Shown: positions 16,315 to 23,842 of the stretch, one piece after another | How positions within the stretch are numbered: the stretch's first letter is position 1 | Layout of the letters: every line of letters starts with the position of its first letter | NCBI GenBank assembly: GCA_900545305.1 | Contig: UQYD01000015.1 | Location: 1-41,528 of the forward strand | Direction of reading: 5' to 3' | DNA from: an uncultured Eubacterium sp. | GTDB taxonomy: Bacteria > Bacillota > Clostridia > Lachnospirales > CAG-274 | Length of the DNA: 41,528 nt | Made by a program: the position numbers and the translations under genes | Notes under the pieces: generated by a model | Database searches by the model: none | Seen by the model: only the letters and a program-made list of their open reading frames with translations | What the model was told of the DNA's origin: nothing

Positions 16315-17559
16315 TTAGTCCTCCCACTTCTTTAAACATAATACAGCATTGTGACCACCAAAGCCTAAAGTATTGCTTAAAGCATACTTAATATCTCTTT
16401 CAACACCCTTGTTTGGAGTGTAGTTTAAGTCACATTCTTCATCAGGAACTTTGTAACCAATTGTAGGTGGTACAAAGCTATTTTCAAGAGCTAAAACAGA
16501 TGCAACAGCTTCAACTGCACCAGTAGCACCTAATAAGTGACCTGTCATAGACTTAGTTGAGCTAATGTTAATATCCTTTGCATAATCGCCAAAGCAAGTC
16601 TTAATAGCTAAAGTTTCTGCTGCGTCATTAATGTGTGTACTTGTACCATGAGCATTGATGTAGCCTACTTCTGTCTTTTCAATACCAGCTTCGTCCATAG
16701 CAGCTTCCATAGCCTTAACAGCACCGTCGCCATCAAGTAATGGGCTTGTGATATGGTTAGCATCACAAGTTGAACCATAACCAACAACTTCTGCTAAAAT
16801 CTTAGCACCTCTAGCCTGAGCAGATTCAAGAGATTCCATAAATACTGCACCTGCACCTTCGCCCATAACGAAACCACCTCTTTCCTTATCGAAAGGAATA
16901 GATGCTCTGTCTGGGTCTGTGCTTGTAGAAAGTGCCTTTAATGCTGCGAAACCACCAATACCAAGTTCGCAAATAGATGCTTCAGAACCACCAGCAATAA
17001 TATAATCTGAATAACCATGCTTAATATTTCTGAAAGCCTCGCCAATACAGTTTGTACTTGATGCACAAGCTGTTACAACATCAATACAAGTACCTCTTGC
17101 ACCAAAACGGATTGCAATATTACCTGCTGCCATATTACTTATTGCCATAGGAATAAATAATGGAGCAATCTTGTTAATACCTTTTTCTACAAGTCTTCTG
17201 CCCTGTTCTTCAATAGTAGTTAAACCACCAATACCAGAACCGAAAACTACACCAAACTTATGCTTGTCAATGCTTTCAAGGTCAATACCTGACATCTTAA
17301 CTGCTTCATCAGCAACAGCCATACCATAGATACTGAACATATCAAGTCTTTTAGTTTCTTTCTTTTCAACAACTGTTGTTGGGTCAAAGTTCTTTAATTC
17401 ACCGGCACAAACTGCCTTACTCTGAACAGCTTCTGTGTCAAACTTAGTAATATGGGCAATACCATTCTTACCATTCTTAAGACCGTCCCAAAATTCAGCT
17501 GTGTTATTTCCAATAGGTGTTAATGCACCGATACCTGTAATTACTACTCTTCTTTCCAT
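16315..17559 (-). CDS. fabF: 3-oxoacyl-ACP synthase II FabF
   Basis: A 414-residue condensing enzyme that elongates acyl-ACP with malonyl-ACP. The Cys-His-His triad is visible: Cys165 in VVTACASSTNC, His near 304 in NAHGTSTHINDAAE and His near 341 in KSMTGHLLGATGAVEA. Length is typical. AGGAGG precedes the ATG at 17559, 14 bases after the fabG stop. Confidence 0.97.
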   Translation of the reverse strand: MERRVVITGIGALTPIGNNTAEFWDGLKNGKNGIAHITKFDTEAVQSKAVCAGELKNFDPTTVVEKKETKRLDMFSIYGMAVADEAVKMSGIDLESIDKHKFGVVFGSGIGGLTTIEEQGRRLVEKGINKIAPLFIPMAISNMAAGNIAIRFGARGTCIDVVTACASSTNCIGEAFRNIKHGYSDYIIAGGSEASICELGIGGFAALKALSTSTDPDRASIPFDKERGGFVMGEGAGAVFMESLESAQARGAKILAEVVGYGSTCDANHITSPLLDGDGAVKAMEAAMDEAGIEKTEVGYINAHGTSTHINDAAETLAIKTCFGDYAKDINISSTKSMTGHLLGATGAVEAVASVLALENSFVPPTIGYKVPDEECDLNYTPNKGVERDIKYALSNTLGFGGHNAVLCLKKWED

Positions 17560-17573
17560 TAAATAAATCCTCC

Positions 17574-18305
17574 TTAACCTATTACCATACCGCCGTCAAC
17601 TCTGATTACCTGACCAGTAATATACTTAGACTTAGCAAGGAATACGGCTGTTTCTGCAATTTCTTCCGGCTGACCAAATCTCTTTAAAGGAATATTTGAT
17701 AAAATACTTTCCTTCATCTTATCAGCTAAAACATCTGTCATATCTGTTGCAATCATACCTGGTGCAATAGCATTACAAGTAATATTTCTTGGAGCAAGTT
17801 CCTTAGCTACTGAATAAGTCATACCAATAACACCGGCTTTACTTGCAGCATAGTTTACCTGACCAATATTACCAGCTACACCAATAACAGAACTCATATT
17901 GATAATAGCACCACTTTTTTGCTTCATCATAATCTTGCTAGCATGCTTCATCATATTGAAACAACCTTTAAGATTTGTATTAATAACAGCATCAAAATCT
18001 TCTTCGCTCATTCTCATCATAAGAGTGTCACGAGTGATACCTGCGTTATTTACAAGTACATCAATAGTACCAAATTCTTCCTTAGCAGCCTCAACTAATT
18101 TAAGAGCCTCATCAAATTTGCTTACATCTGCCTGAACAGTAAAGCACTTTACGCCCTTAGCCTCAATTTCAGCCTTTACTTCTTCTGGAGAAGTTGAACG
18201 ATAATTTAAAACAATGTTACAACCTTCATTTGCAAATGCAAGAGCAATAGCCTTACCAATACCCTTTGCACCACCTGTTACAATAACAGTCTTATCCTTT
18301 AACAT
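17574..18305 (-). CDS. fabG: 3-oxoacyl-ACP reductase FabG
   Basis: A 243-residue NADPH-dependent short-chain dehydrogenase that reduces 3-oxoacyl-ACP. Visible: the Rossmann motif TGGAKGIGKA near the N-terminus, NNAG (NVLVNNAGITRD region), the catalytic Ser in MSSVIG and the YAASKAG motif carrying Tyr and Lys. The frame extends five codons further, but GGAGG is placed for the ATG at 18305, which overlaps the end of fabD by seven bases. Confidence 0.97.
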   Translation of the reverse strand: MLKDKTVIVTGGAKGIGKAIALAFANEGCNIVLNYRSTSPEEVKAEIEAKGVKCFTVQADVSKFDEALKLVEAAKEEFGTIDVLVNNAGITRDTLMMRMSEEDFDAVINTNLKGCFNMMKHASKIMMKQKSGAIINMSSVIGVAGNIGQVNYAASKAGVIGMTYSVAKELAPRNITCNAIAPGMIATDMTDVLADKMKESILSNIPLKRFGQPEEIAETAVFLAKSKYITGQVIRVDGGMVIG

Positions 18306-19228
18306 CCTAAACCTCCACAAGTCTTTTCAAGGGACTTTAAGTCCTCAACATTATATACAGCAACATCTTTGCTAATCTTCTTTACAAAAGAAGAAAGTGT
18401 CTTACCCGGACCCATTTCTACAAATGTGTCTACACCTAATTCAATCATTTTTCTTACAGACTGTTCCCACTTAACAGGATTCATAACCTGCTTTGTAAGA
18501 ATGTCAATAACTTCGTCTTTTGATGGTACTACATCAGCAGTTAAGTTAGTAATAACTGGAATTTCCATATCCTTAATAGTCATATGCTGTAATTCAGCAT
18601 TGAGCTTTTCAGATGCTGGAGCAAGAAGTGAAGTGTGGAAAGGACCACTAACATTAAGCATAACAGCCTTTCTTGCACCCTTTTCCATTACGATTTCAGA
18701 TGCCTTTTCTACAGCAGCCTTATCGCCGGCAATAGCAATCTGACCAGGGCAGTTATAGTTAGCAATCATACATCTACCAATAGACTTAACTTCGTCACAA
18801 GCCTCCTGAATTTTGTCAGCATCTAAGTTAAGAACAGCACACATACCACCTTCGCCAACAGGAACAGCTTCAGTCATAAAGCGACCTCTTTTTCTTACAA
18901 GCTGAACTGCATCTGCAAAGTCAAATGTACCACTTGCAACGTGAGCAGAATATTCGCCAAGACTAAGACCGGCAACATAGTCAGCCTTTAAGCCCTTTTC
19001 TTCCATTAACTTAAGTACAGCAACGCTCATTGTAAGAATAGCAGGCTGTGTATATTCAGTTTCATTTAATCTTTCGTCTTCGTTAAAGCAGATGTCACTA
19101 ATCTTTAAACCAAGTGCTTCATCAGCTTCATCAAAAACTTTCTTTACACATTCAAAATTGTCATAAAGCTCTTTACCCATACCGGCTTTCTGAGCACCCT
19201 GACCACTAAAAATAAACGCAGTTTTCAT
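18299..19228 (-). CDS. fabD: Malonyl-CoA:ACP transacylase FabD
   Basis: A 309-residue acyltransferase that loads malonate onto ACP. It starts with the family hallmark FSGQGAQKAGMG. The nucleophile Ser89 lies in GLSLGEYSA; the usual motif is GHSLGEY, so a Leu replaces the normal His next to the elbow, a substitution of minor significance. The second catalytic His is in GPFHTSLL near residue 197. AGGAGG precedes the ATG. Confidence 0.96.
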   Translation of the reverse strand: MKTAFIFSGQGAQKAGMGKELYDNFECVKKVFDEADEALGLKISDICFNEDERLNETEYTQPAILTMSVAVLKLMEEKGLKADYVAGLSLGEYSAHVASGTFDFADAVQLVRKRGRFMTEAVPVGEGGMCAVLNLDADKIQEACDEVKSIGRCMIANYNCPGQIAIAGDKAAVEKASEIVMEKGARKAVMLNVSGPFHTSLLAPASEKLNAELQHMTIKDMEIPVITNLTADVVPSKDEVIDILTKQVMNPVKWEQSVRKMIELGVDTFVEMGPGKTLSSFVKKISKDVAVYNVEDLKSLEKTCGGLGC

Positions 19229-19240
19229 TTCTTCCTCCTG

Positions 19241-20176
19241 TTACTTTACAAGTTCATTAAACTTTGTCATAATTTCTTCTATAATTTCAGCACAAGATTC
19301 TTCCTTGTTTACCATACCAGCAATCTGACCACTCATTACAGAACCATTGTCTACATCGCCTAACTTAACAGACTTCTGTAATGCACCAGTACCAAGCTGG
19401 TCAAATCTTGCCATATCTGGATTTTCCTTTGAACCTTCTTCTTTTTCAGCAGCAAGGAAAGCATTAGCAAGCTTATTCTTAATAACTCTTACTGGGTGAC
19501 CTGTAATCTGACCAGTAATAACTGTTGCAAGGTCGTTAGCCTTTAAAATCTTAGCCTTGTAGTTTTCGTGTACTGTACATTCAGTAGCAACAAGGAAACG
19601 AGTACCAATCTGTACACCTTCTGCACCAAGCATAAAGCCAGCTGCCATACCTCTGCCGTCAGCAATACCACCGGCTGCAAGAACAGGAATAGAAACAGCA
19701 TCTACAACCTGAGGAACTAAAGCCATAGTAGTAAGCTTACCAATGTGGCCACCACTTTCCATACCTTCAGCAATAACAGCAGACGCACCGATTTTTTCCA
19801 TTTTCTTAGCCTGAGCAACACTAGGTACTACAGGAATAAGGCTGATGCCGTGTTCCTTAAACTTGTCCATATACTTAGATGGGTTACCTGCACCAGTTGT
19901 AACAACCTTTACGCCTTCCTCACAGACAAGGTTAACAATATCTTCTACAAATGGAGATAAAAGCATAATGTTTACACCAAAAGGCTTGTCTGTAAGTTCT
20001 TTACACTTTCTGATTTCTTCTCTAACAATATCTGCAGGAGCATTACCTGCTGCAATAATACCAAGACCACCTGCATTAGAAACAGCAGACGCAAGACTTG
20101 CATCAGCAATCCATGCCATAGCACCCTGGAAAATTGGATATTTAATACCTAACATTTCACAAATTCTTGATTTCAT
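19241..20176 (-). CDS. fabK: Enoyl-ACP reductase II FabK (FMN-dependent)
   Basis: A 311-residue TIM-barrel flavoprotein of the nitronate monooxygenase/FabK family, reducing the enoyl-ACP double bond at the end of each cycle. Evidence: GIKYPIFQGAMAWIA start, NAGGLGIIAAGN, AEGMESGGHIG, and the FMN phosphate motif AAGGIADGRGMAAGFMLGAEGVQIGTRF. Its place between fabH and fabD in a fatty-acid operon separates it from nitronate monooxygenases. Having FabK rather than FabI usually means triclosan insensitivity. AGGTG precedes the ATG. Confidence 0.95.
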   Translation of the reverse strand: MKSRICEMLGIKYPIFQGAMAWIADASLASAVSNAGGLGIIAAGNAPADIVREEIRKCKELTDKPFGVNIMLLSPFVEDIVNLVCEEGVKVVTTGAGNPSKYMDKFKEHGISLIPVVPSVAQAKKMEKIGASAVIAEGMESGGHIGKLTTMALVPQVVDAVSIPVLAAGGIADGRGMAAGFMLGAEGVQIGTRFLVATECTVHENYKAKILKANDLATVITGQITGHPVRVIKNKLANAFLAAEKEEGSKENPDMARFDQLGTGALQKSVKLGDVDNGSVMSGQIAGMVNKEESCAEIIEEIMTKFNELVK

Positions 20177-20214
20177 TTTTTCACCTGTTAACCTTTCTAT
20201 ATCTTTTTAATTAT

Positions 20215-21186
20215 TTACCATTTAATGAGGGTACTACCCCAAGTAAGTCCACCGCCGAAGCCAGTTATAATTATGTAGTCTCCCTTTTGAATAAGACCCT
20301 TGCTATCCATATGCCCAAGGACAATAGGAATACTAGCAGCAGAAGTATTACCAAATTCATCTACATTAATAAAGAACTTGTCCATTGTAGTTTTAAGTTT
20401 CTTTGCTACAACTTCTATTATTCTTGAATTTGCCTGATGAGGTACAATGTACTTTATATCATCAACAGTCAAATTATTTCTTTCTAAAAGAATACTAACA
20501 CTCTTTGGAACAATCTTAGTTGCAAAGTTAAATATAGCTCTTCCGTCCATTTCAAGATAATTTTTATTTTCTTCTTCTGGATTGTAAACCATATTTCTGA
20601 CTTTTCTTTCGCCACCAGTAAGTTTAAGACCATCTTCACCCTTACTGTGCATATCTTCATCAATGACCCCACTGTCTTCGCTAGGTTCTACTAAAGCACC
20701 ACCGGCACCGTCACCAAAGAGAACACAAGTTGCTCTATCTGTCCAATCTACAATCTTTGAAAGTGTTTCAGCACCGAAAACAAGAACCTTTTTGTACTGA
20801 CCACTTTTTACAAATTTATCTGCAACGCTTAAAGCATACACAAAGCCAGAACAAGCTGCACTTAAATCAAAAGCCCAAGCATTTTCACAACCTAAAGCCC
20901 CCTGAACAAGACAAGCCGTACTAGGAGTTGAATAATCTGAAGTAATAGTAGCCACAATAATAAGGTCTATATCTTCTGGATTAGTGTTTGTTTTTGAAAG
21001 TAATTTTTTGCCCACTTCAATGCAAAATTCTGATGTATTTTCCCCTGTTGACAAATGACGGCGTCTGATACCCGTTCTGGAAGCTATCCACTCATCATTA
21101 GTTTCCACTATAGTGCTAAGGTCATCATTAGTAACGACCTTTTCAGGAACATAATAATCAACAGCTTTTATTCCTGTTCTTATCAT
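20215..21186 (-). CDS. fabH: 3-oxoacyl-ACP synthase III FabH
   Basis: A 323-residue initiating ketosynthase that condenses acetyl- or branched acyl-CoA with malonyl-ACP. Catalytic residues: Cys112 in LSAACSGFVYAL, His in VPHQANSRII and Asn in FGNTSAASIP. Length is typical. GAGGAG precedes the ATG at 21186. It begins two bases after the fabT stop. The acpP gene, commonly next to fabH in Firmicutes, is absent: only 38 bases separate fabH from fabK. Confidence 0.96.
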   Translation of the reverse strand: MIRTGIKAVDYYVPEKVVTNDDLSTIVETNDEWIASRTGIRRRHLSTGENTSEFCIEVGKKLLSKTNTNPEDIDLIIVATITSDYSTPSTACLVQGALGCENAWAFDLSAACSGFVYALSVADKFVKSGQYKKVLVFGAETLSKIVDWTDRATCVLFGDGAGGALVEPSEDSGVIDEDMHSKGEDGLKLTGGERKVRNMVYNPEEENKNYLEMDGRAIFNFATKIVPKSVSILLERNNLTVDDIKYIVPHQANSRIIEVVAKKLKTTMDKFFINVDEFGNTSAASIPIVLGHMDSKGLIQKGDYIIITGFGGGLTWGSTLIKW

Positions 21187-21187
21187 T

Positions 21188-21640
21188 TTATTCTCCTCTA
21201 TTATATTTTTTTGTCAAAAAACTTGTAAGGCTACCTAAAGCCTCTATAAACATATCAGCCTCATAGTCAGATAAATCCACAATAAGAGATTTTACTAATT
21301 CCAAATGAAATCTCTGGTGAACTTTGAAAAGCTGTTTGCCCTTTTCTGTAAGACTTAATAAATACACTCGTCTGTCTTTTTCATCTCGTATTTTGTTTAC
21401 ATACCCTTTTCTAACAAGGTGATTTATAGCAACAGTAAGTGTACCCATTGTAATTTCCAGCTTTTCAGCTACTGCAGACATAGTTTTAGGCACATATAGT
21501 CCTATTGCATCTACTGTATGTGCCTCGTTTACTGAAACATCTGTCAGCCCACTATCTTTTATGGCTTTTTGCTCCACTCTTGATATATCATTAAAGGCTC
21601 CACTAATGAGTCTGTTTAACGTATTTAAAGTATTTTCCAC
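21188..21640 (-). CDS. fabT: MarR-family fatty-acid regulator FabT-like
   Basis: A 150-residue winged-helix MarR protein. The wHTH runs over about residues 50-100 (MSAVAEKLEITMGTLTVAINHLVRKGYVNKIRDEKDRRVYLLSLTEKG) with the MarR wing motif DxRxxxLxLT. First gene of the fab operon, as FabT is in streptococci and other Firmicutes, where it represses fab genes with acyl-ACP as co-repressor. The start is GTG at 21640 after AGGAGG. An inverted repeat TTTGA-N3-TCAAA on its own promoter matches the known FabT box, so autoregulation is likely. Confidence 0.88.
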   Translation of the reverse strand: MENTLNTLNRLISGAFNDISRVEQKAIKDSGLTDVSVNEAHTVDAIGLYVPKTMSAVAEKLEITMGTLTVAINHLVRKGYVNKIRDEKDRRVYLLSLTEKGKQLFKVHQRFHLELVKSLIVDLSDYEADMFIEALGSLTSFLTKKYNRGE

Positions 21641-21667
21641 TCAAAAAAGCCTCCTATTTATAAAAAG

Positions 21668-21680
21668 TTTGATATTCAAA
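21668..21680 (-). promoter_or_regulatory. FabT-type operator
   Basis: TTTGA-TAT-TCAAA (plus strand), the same arms and spacing as the published FabT box TTTGA-N3-TCAAA. It shares its last base with the -10 box of the operon promoter, so a bound repressor would block RNA polymerase. Confidence 0.7.
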
Positions 21681-21708
21681 GTATATCATTTTTACCCTTA
21701 AAAGTCAA
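21680..21708 (-). promoter_or_regulatory. Sigma-A promoter of the fab/acc operon
   Basis: On the minus strand, TTGACT (21708-21703), a 17-base spacer and TATACT (21685-21680), about 40 bases before the fabT GTG. Confidence 0.85.
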
Positions 21709-21833
21709 TAGTTCAGCCTATATACAACCTCCTATACAACCTATAATTTTCCAAATATATTTAGACATCTAAATTTATTTTTTTACAGATTTTTTGTATT
21801 TTTTCGTATCCATAAAAAAGAAAAAAAGATTTT

Positions 21834-21869
21834 TTGGCAAAAAAAGACTATACTCCTTAGAGAATAGTC
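21834..21869 (-). terminator. Orphan terminator, former end of the pucR-like gene
   Basis: On the minus strand, GACTATTCTC / GAGTATAGTC (one mismatch) with a TAAG loop and seven T. No minus-strand gene now ends in front of it, but just upstream (21879-21907) lies a copy of the last 29 bases of the pucR-like gene region, so it is probably that gene's original terminator. Confidence 0.65.
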
Positions 21870-21878
21870 CTAAAAAAA

Positions 21879-21907
21879 TTTTACGCATACATTTCCAACA
21901 ACTTTAT
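21879..21907. repeat. 29-bp direct repeat, left copy
   Basis: Perfectly identical to 22584-22612. It starts TTTTACGCATACATTT and encodes, on the minus strand, the last eight residues (IKLLEMYA) and the stop of the pucR-like gene. Together the two copies bracket a 676-base cassette. Confidence 0.9.
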
Positions 21908-21911
21908 AACA

Positions 21912-21940
21912 TTGACAAGGTTTACTATATAGTATATTAT
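21912..21940 (+). promoter_or_regulatory. Promoter of the inserted two-gene cassette
   Basis: Perfect TTGACA (21912-21917), a 17-base spacer and TATTAT (21935-21940). It begins only four bases after the left copy of the 29-bp repeat. Confidence 0.75.
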
Positions 21941-21979
21941 CATAAATATAGAGTTTTATATTGAGTAGGAGGGATTTTT

Positions 21980-22252
21980 ATGATGTACCCATTTATGACA
22001 TTACCTGATAACACAGAAATAACTCATTCAGAAATGTTGTCTAACGGAAAAGTTAAAGTGTATATTGAAACTCCTGATGAAAAAGATGGTTTCCATAATG
22101 CAACTTGCTATCTACCTGACTATGAATGGAAAGATATTAATGGATATTCTAAAGTTGAAATGAACTATTTTAAAGAATTGATAGAATCAACAGCACACTT
22201 AATTTTGGAATTTTCTAAAGAAGGAGGCTTTGATAATGCCTCAAATTTTTAA
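21980..22252 (+). CDS. Small acidic protein, first gene of the inserted cassette (candidate antitoxin)
   Basis: A 90-residue acidic protein starting MMYPFMTLPDNTEITHSEML, with a beta-rich first half and a helical second half (VEMNYFKELIESTAHLILEFSKEGG). The family is not named with certainty; similar proteins are recalled upstream of DUF4160-type genes in gut Clostridia. GGAGGG precedes the ATG. It overlaps the next gene by 17 bases, so the two are translationally coupled. The pairing of a small acidic protein with a DUF4160-like one resembles toxin-antitoxin modules. Confidence 0.6.
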   Translation: MMYPFMTLPDNTEITHSEMLSNGKVKVYIETPDEKDGFHNATCYLPDYEWKDINGYSKVEMNYFKELIESTAHLILEFSKEGGFDNASNF

Positions 22253-22513
22253 AGTAGGTTCTTATTGTATTTATTTTTGTCGAATGAAAATGACCCTCTT
22301 GAACCCATACATGTGCATATTTCAAAAGGTACTCCAACATCAAATGCAACAAAAGTTTGGATAACCAAAAGTAGTAAATGTTTTCTATGTAATAACAATT
22401 CAAAAATTCCCCAAAAGATTTTAAATAATATTATAAGAATTATCGAAGCACGAAGTCACGAAATTATTTCAAAATGGTACGAACATTTTGGGGAAATTCG
22501 TTTTTTCTGTTAA
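22236..22513 (+). pseudogene. DUF4160-like gene with a one-base frameshift
   Basis: Starting at the ATG at 22236 (AAGGAGG 11 bases before), the frame reads MPQIFKVGSYCIYF, then goes out of frame at 22278-22280. The correct continuation (SNENDPLEPIHVHISKGT and onward to 22513) is in the -1 frame. Adding one base, either a G to make TGG or a T in the run of five T, restores a 92-residue protein with the DUF4160 hallmark 'NEN-PLEPIHVHIS' and the tail WYEHFGEIRFFC. No canonical -1 slippery heptamer is present (T TTT TGT would not re-pair in the A site), so a true mutation or a sequencing error is more likely than programmed frameshifting. Confidence 0.7.
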
Positions 22514-22539
22514 ATATTTTGTATTTTCTTTAATAAACA

Positions 22540-22581
22540 AAAAAGTGTAGACACTAAATAATTTTAGAATCTACACTTTTT
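22540..22581. terminator. Bidirectional terminator at the right end of the cassette
   Basis: AAAAAGTGTAGA and TCTACACTTTTT, a perfect stem with an 18-base loop. It ends three bases before the right copy of the 29-bp repeat and now terminates both the cassette and the pucR-like gene. Confidence 0.8.
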
Positions 22582-22583
22582 AT

Positions 22584-22612
22584 TTTTACGCATACATTTC
22601 CAACAACTTTAT
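22584..22612. repeat. 29-bp direct repeat, right copy
   Basis: Identical to 21879-21907. This copy is the functional 3' end of the pucR-like gene (codons for IKLLEMYA plus stop). Confidence 0.9.
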
Positions 22613-23692
22613 TGCAAGCATTAAAGTAAATCTCTCCTCAAAGCTGGATAAATCACAGGAAAGTATATGTTCAATTTTCTTTATTTTGTAGTTTATAGTA
22701 TTTCTGTGTATAAACATTTGAGCTGATGCCTTATTTACACTGGCATTATTATCAAAATAGCATTTTAAGGTCTGATACAAATTTGTGTTGTGAGCCTTAT
22801 CGTACTTTATTATTGGTCCTATTGTTTCATTACAATAGGCTCTTACCTTTTCATCATCTTTTATTTCCAGCAGTATTTCATACTGGCTATTGTTTTCCAA
22901 TATTTTTCTGGCATTAGCTTTTCCAGAGATTTTATTAGTCTGAGCAGAATGATAGCCCTTACTTAAATTACTTATCCCCTTGAAAACATCTGAAACACCA
23001 CAAAGAGCCATTGTCTTTATTTTGCCTTGCATTGCTGTAGCTTCACCAAATAAAACACTACTGTTTTTATTACCTAAAATTACAACAACATCTCCACCTA
23101 CTGAAGTTACAAAAGCAATACTATTCAAACTGGAAATGCACTCATTTACCAAATTTTTAATTTCATCATTCTTAGAGGAAATAGCCAAAACAACATAGTT
23201 CATTTCCTCGCTAAAGCCATATTCTGAAAAAAGACTAAAACTATCCTTTGAAAATTCAGGAAGAAACAGAGCCGTATTTACAGCATTTCTAAAATTCACA
23301 CTAAATCTTTCGTCTTCTAAAATAGCTGTACTTGATGCCTTTCCAACATCAACAAGCCTGATTTCCCATGGCATCTCAAAAAGAGGAAGTCTGTTTGCAT
23401 TACAAAAATCCTTTAATTCCTGAGGTATTTCATTAATATATTTACCTGTATTTATTACTATGCCACCTGCTCCGTATTTCAGCATAGCTTTTACAAAACC
23501 AAGAAGTGCAACACTGTTGCCATTCATTTTGACCCCAGTTGTAAATACAAGTTCATCTCCAATTATAAAATTAGAAAGAGTTTCGTCTTCGGCAATATGA
23601 AACCAACGTATATTTCTGTTAAGCCCTTCAAAGCCTGCCACCTGTGTCAGTTTATAGTCTTTCAACTTATCTAACAACTTCCAAAGATACAT
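22586..23692 (-). CDS. PucR-family transcriptional regulator
   Basis: A 368-residue regulator. The N-terminal domain (starts MYLWKLLDKLKDYKLTQVAGFEGLNRNIRW, then FIIGDELVFTTGVKM) is the PucR ligand-binding domain. The C-terminal PucR-type HTH_30 domain is clear: LYQTLKCYFDNNASVNKASAQMFIHRNTINYKIKKIEHIL. PucR proteins sense small metabolites and control nearby catabolic genes. It is divergent from sdaAB-sdaAA and may regulate serine degradation (positional inference). The frame is open back to a TTG at 23713, but AAGGGGTG suits the ATG at 23692. Its last 29 bases are duplicated beyond the inserted cassette. Confidence 0.82.
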   Translation of the reverse strand: MYLWKLLDKLKDYKLTQVAGFEGLNRNIRWFHIAEDETLSNFIIGDELVFTTGVKMNGNSVALLGFVKAMLKYGAGGIVINTGKYINEIPQELKDFCNANRLPLFEMPWEIRLVDVGKASSTAILEDERFSVNFRNAVNTALFLPEFSKDSFSLFSEYGFSEEMNYVVLAISSKNDEIKNLVNECISSLNSIAFVTSVGGDVVVILGNKNSSVLFGEATAMQGKIKTMALCGVSDVFKGISNLSKGYHSAQTNKISGKANARKILENNSQYEILLEIKDDEKVRAYCNETIGPIIKYDKAHNTNLYQTLKCYFDNNASVNKASAQMFIHRNTINYKIKKIEHILSCDLSSFEERFTLMLAIKLLEMYA

Positions 23693-23716
23693 ACTTGCCA
23701 CACCCCTTCCCAAAAT

Positions 23717-23767
23717 TTATAAACAAAAAAGGCACAGAAGTAAAACTACTCCTATGCCTCTTTGCAT
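23717..23767 (-). CDS. Possible 16-codon leader peptide before the pucR-like gene
   Basis: ATG at 23767 to TAA at 23717, encoding MQRGIGVVLLLCLFCL. It runs straight through the terminator hairpin in the leader. There is no good ribosome site (GAAATAGAAATA), so translation is doubtful; it is listed because of its position in a putative attenuator. Confidence 0.25.
   Translation of the reverse strand: MQRGIGVVLLLCLFCL
23725..23758 (-). terminator. Terminator hairpin in the leader of the pucR-like gene
   Basis: On the minus strand, GGCATAGGAGTA and TACTTCTGTGCC pair over 12 positions (two G-T wobbles) around a GTTT loop and are followed by six T. It lies between a good promoter (23791-23819) and the start codon (23692), so it should attenuate the gene. 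Confidence 0.7.
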
Positions 23768-23790
23768 TATTTCTATTTCAATATGTGCAT

Positions 23791-23819
23791 ATTATAAATC
23801 ATTTGTGCTGAAATTTCAA
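23791..23819 (-). promoter_or_regulatory. Sigma-A promoter of the pucR-like gene
   Basis: On the minus strand, TTGAAA (23819-23814), a 17-base spacer and a perfect TATAAT (23796-23791). The expected transcription start is near 23784, giving a leader of about 90 bases. The spacer holds one copy of the direct repeat ATTTGTGCTG. Confidence 0.75.
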
Positions 23820-23842
23820 GGCATATTACAATATTTGTGCTG
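23801..23842 (+). repeat. Direct repeat ATTTGTGCTG, two copies 32 bases apart
   Basis: Identical 10-mers at 23801-23810 and 23833-23842; a related ATTTGTGTGCT follows near 23909-23919. The first copy is inside the pucR-like promoter spacer. Spacing of about three helix turns suggests operator sites shared by the divergent genes. Confidence 0.5.

Noticed and set aside
19241..20176. Nitronate monooxygenase instead of FabK
   Set aside because: The families are similar, but the position between fabH and fabD in a complete elongation operon that lacks any other enoyl reductase favours FabK.
22271..22285. Programmed -1 frameshift in the DUF4160-like gene
   Set aside because: The heptamer T TTT TGT does not allow the A-site tRNA to re-pair after slipping, and no stimulatory structure is evident.
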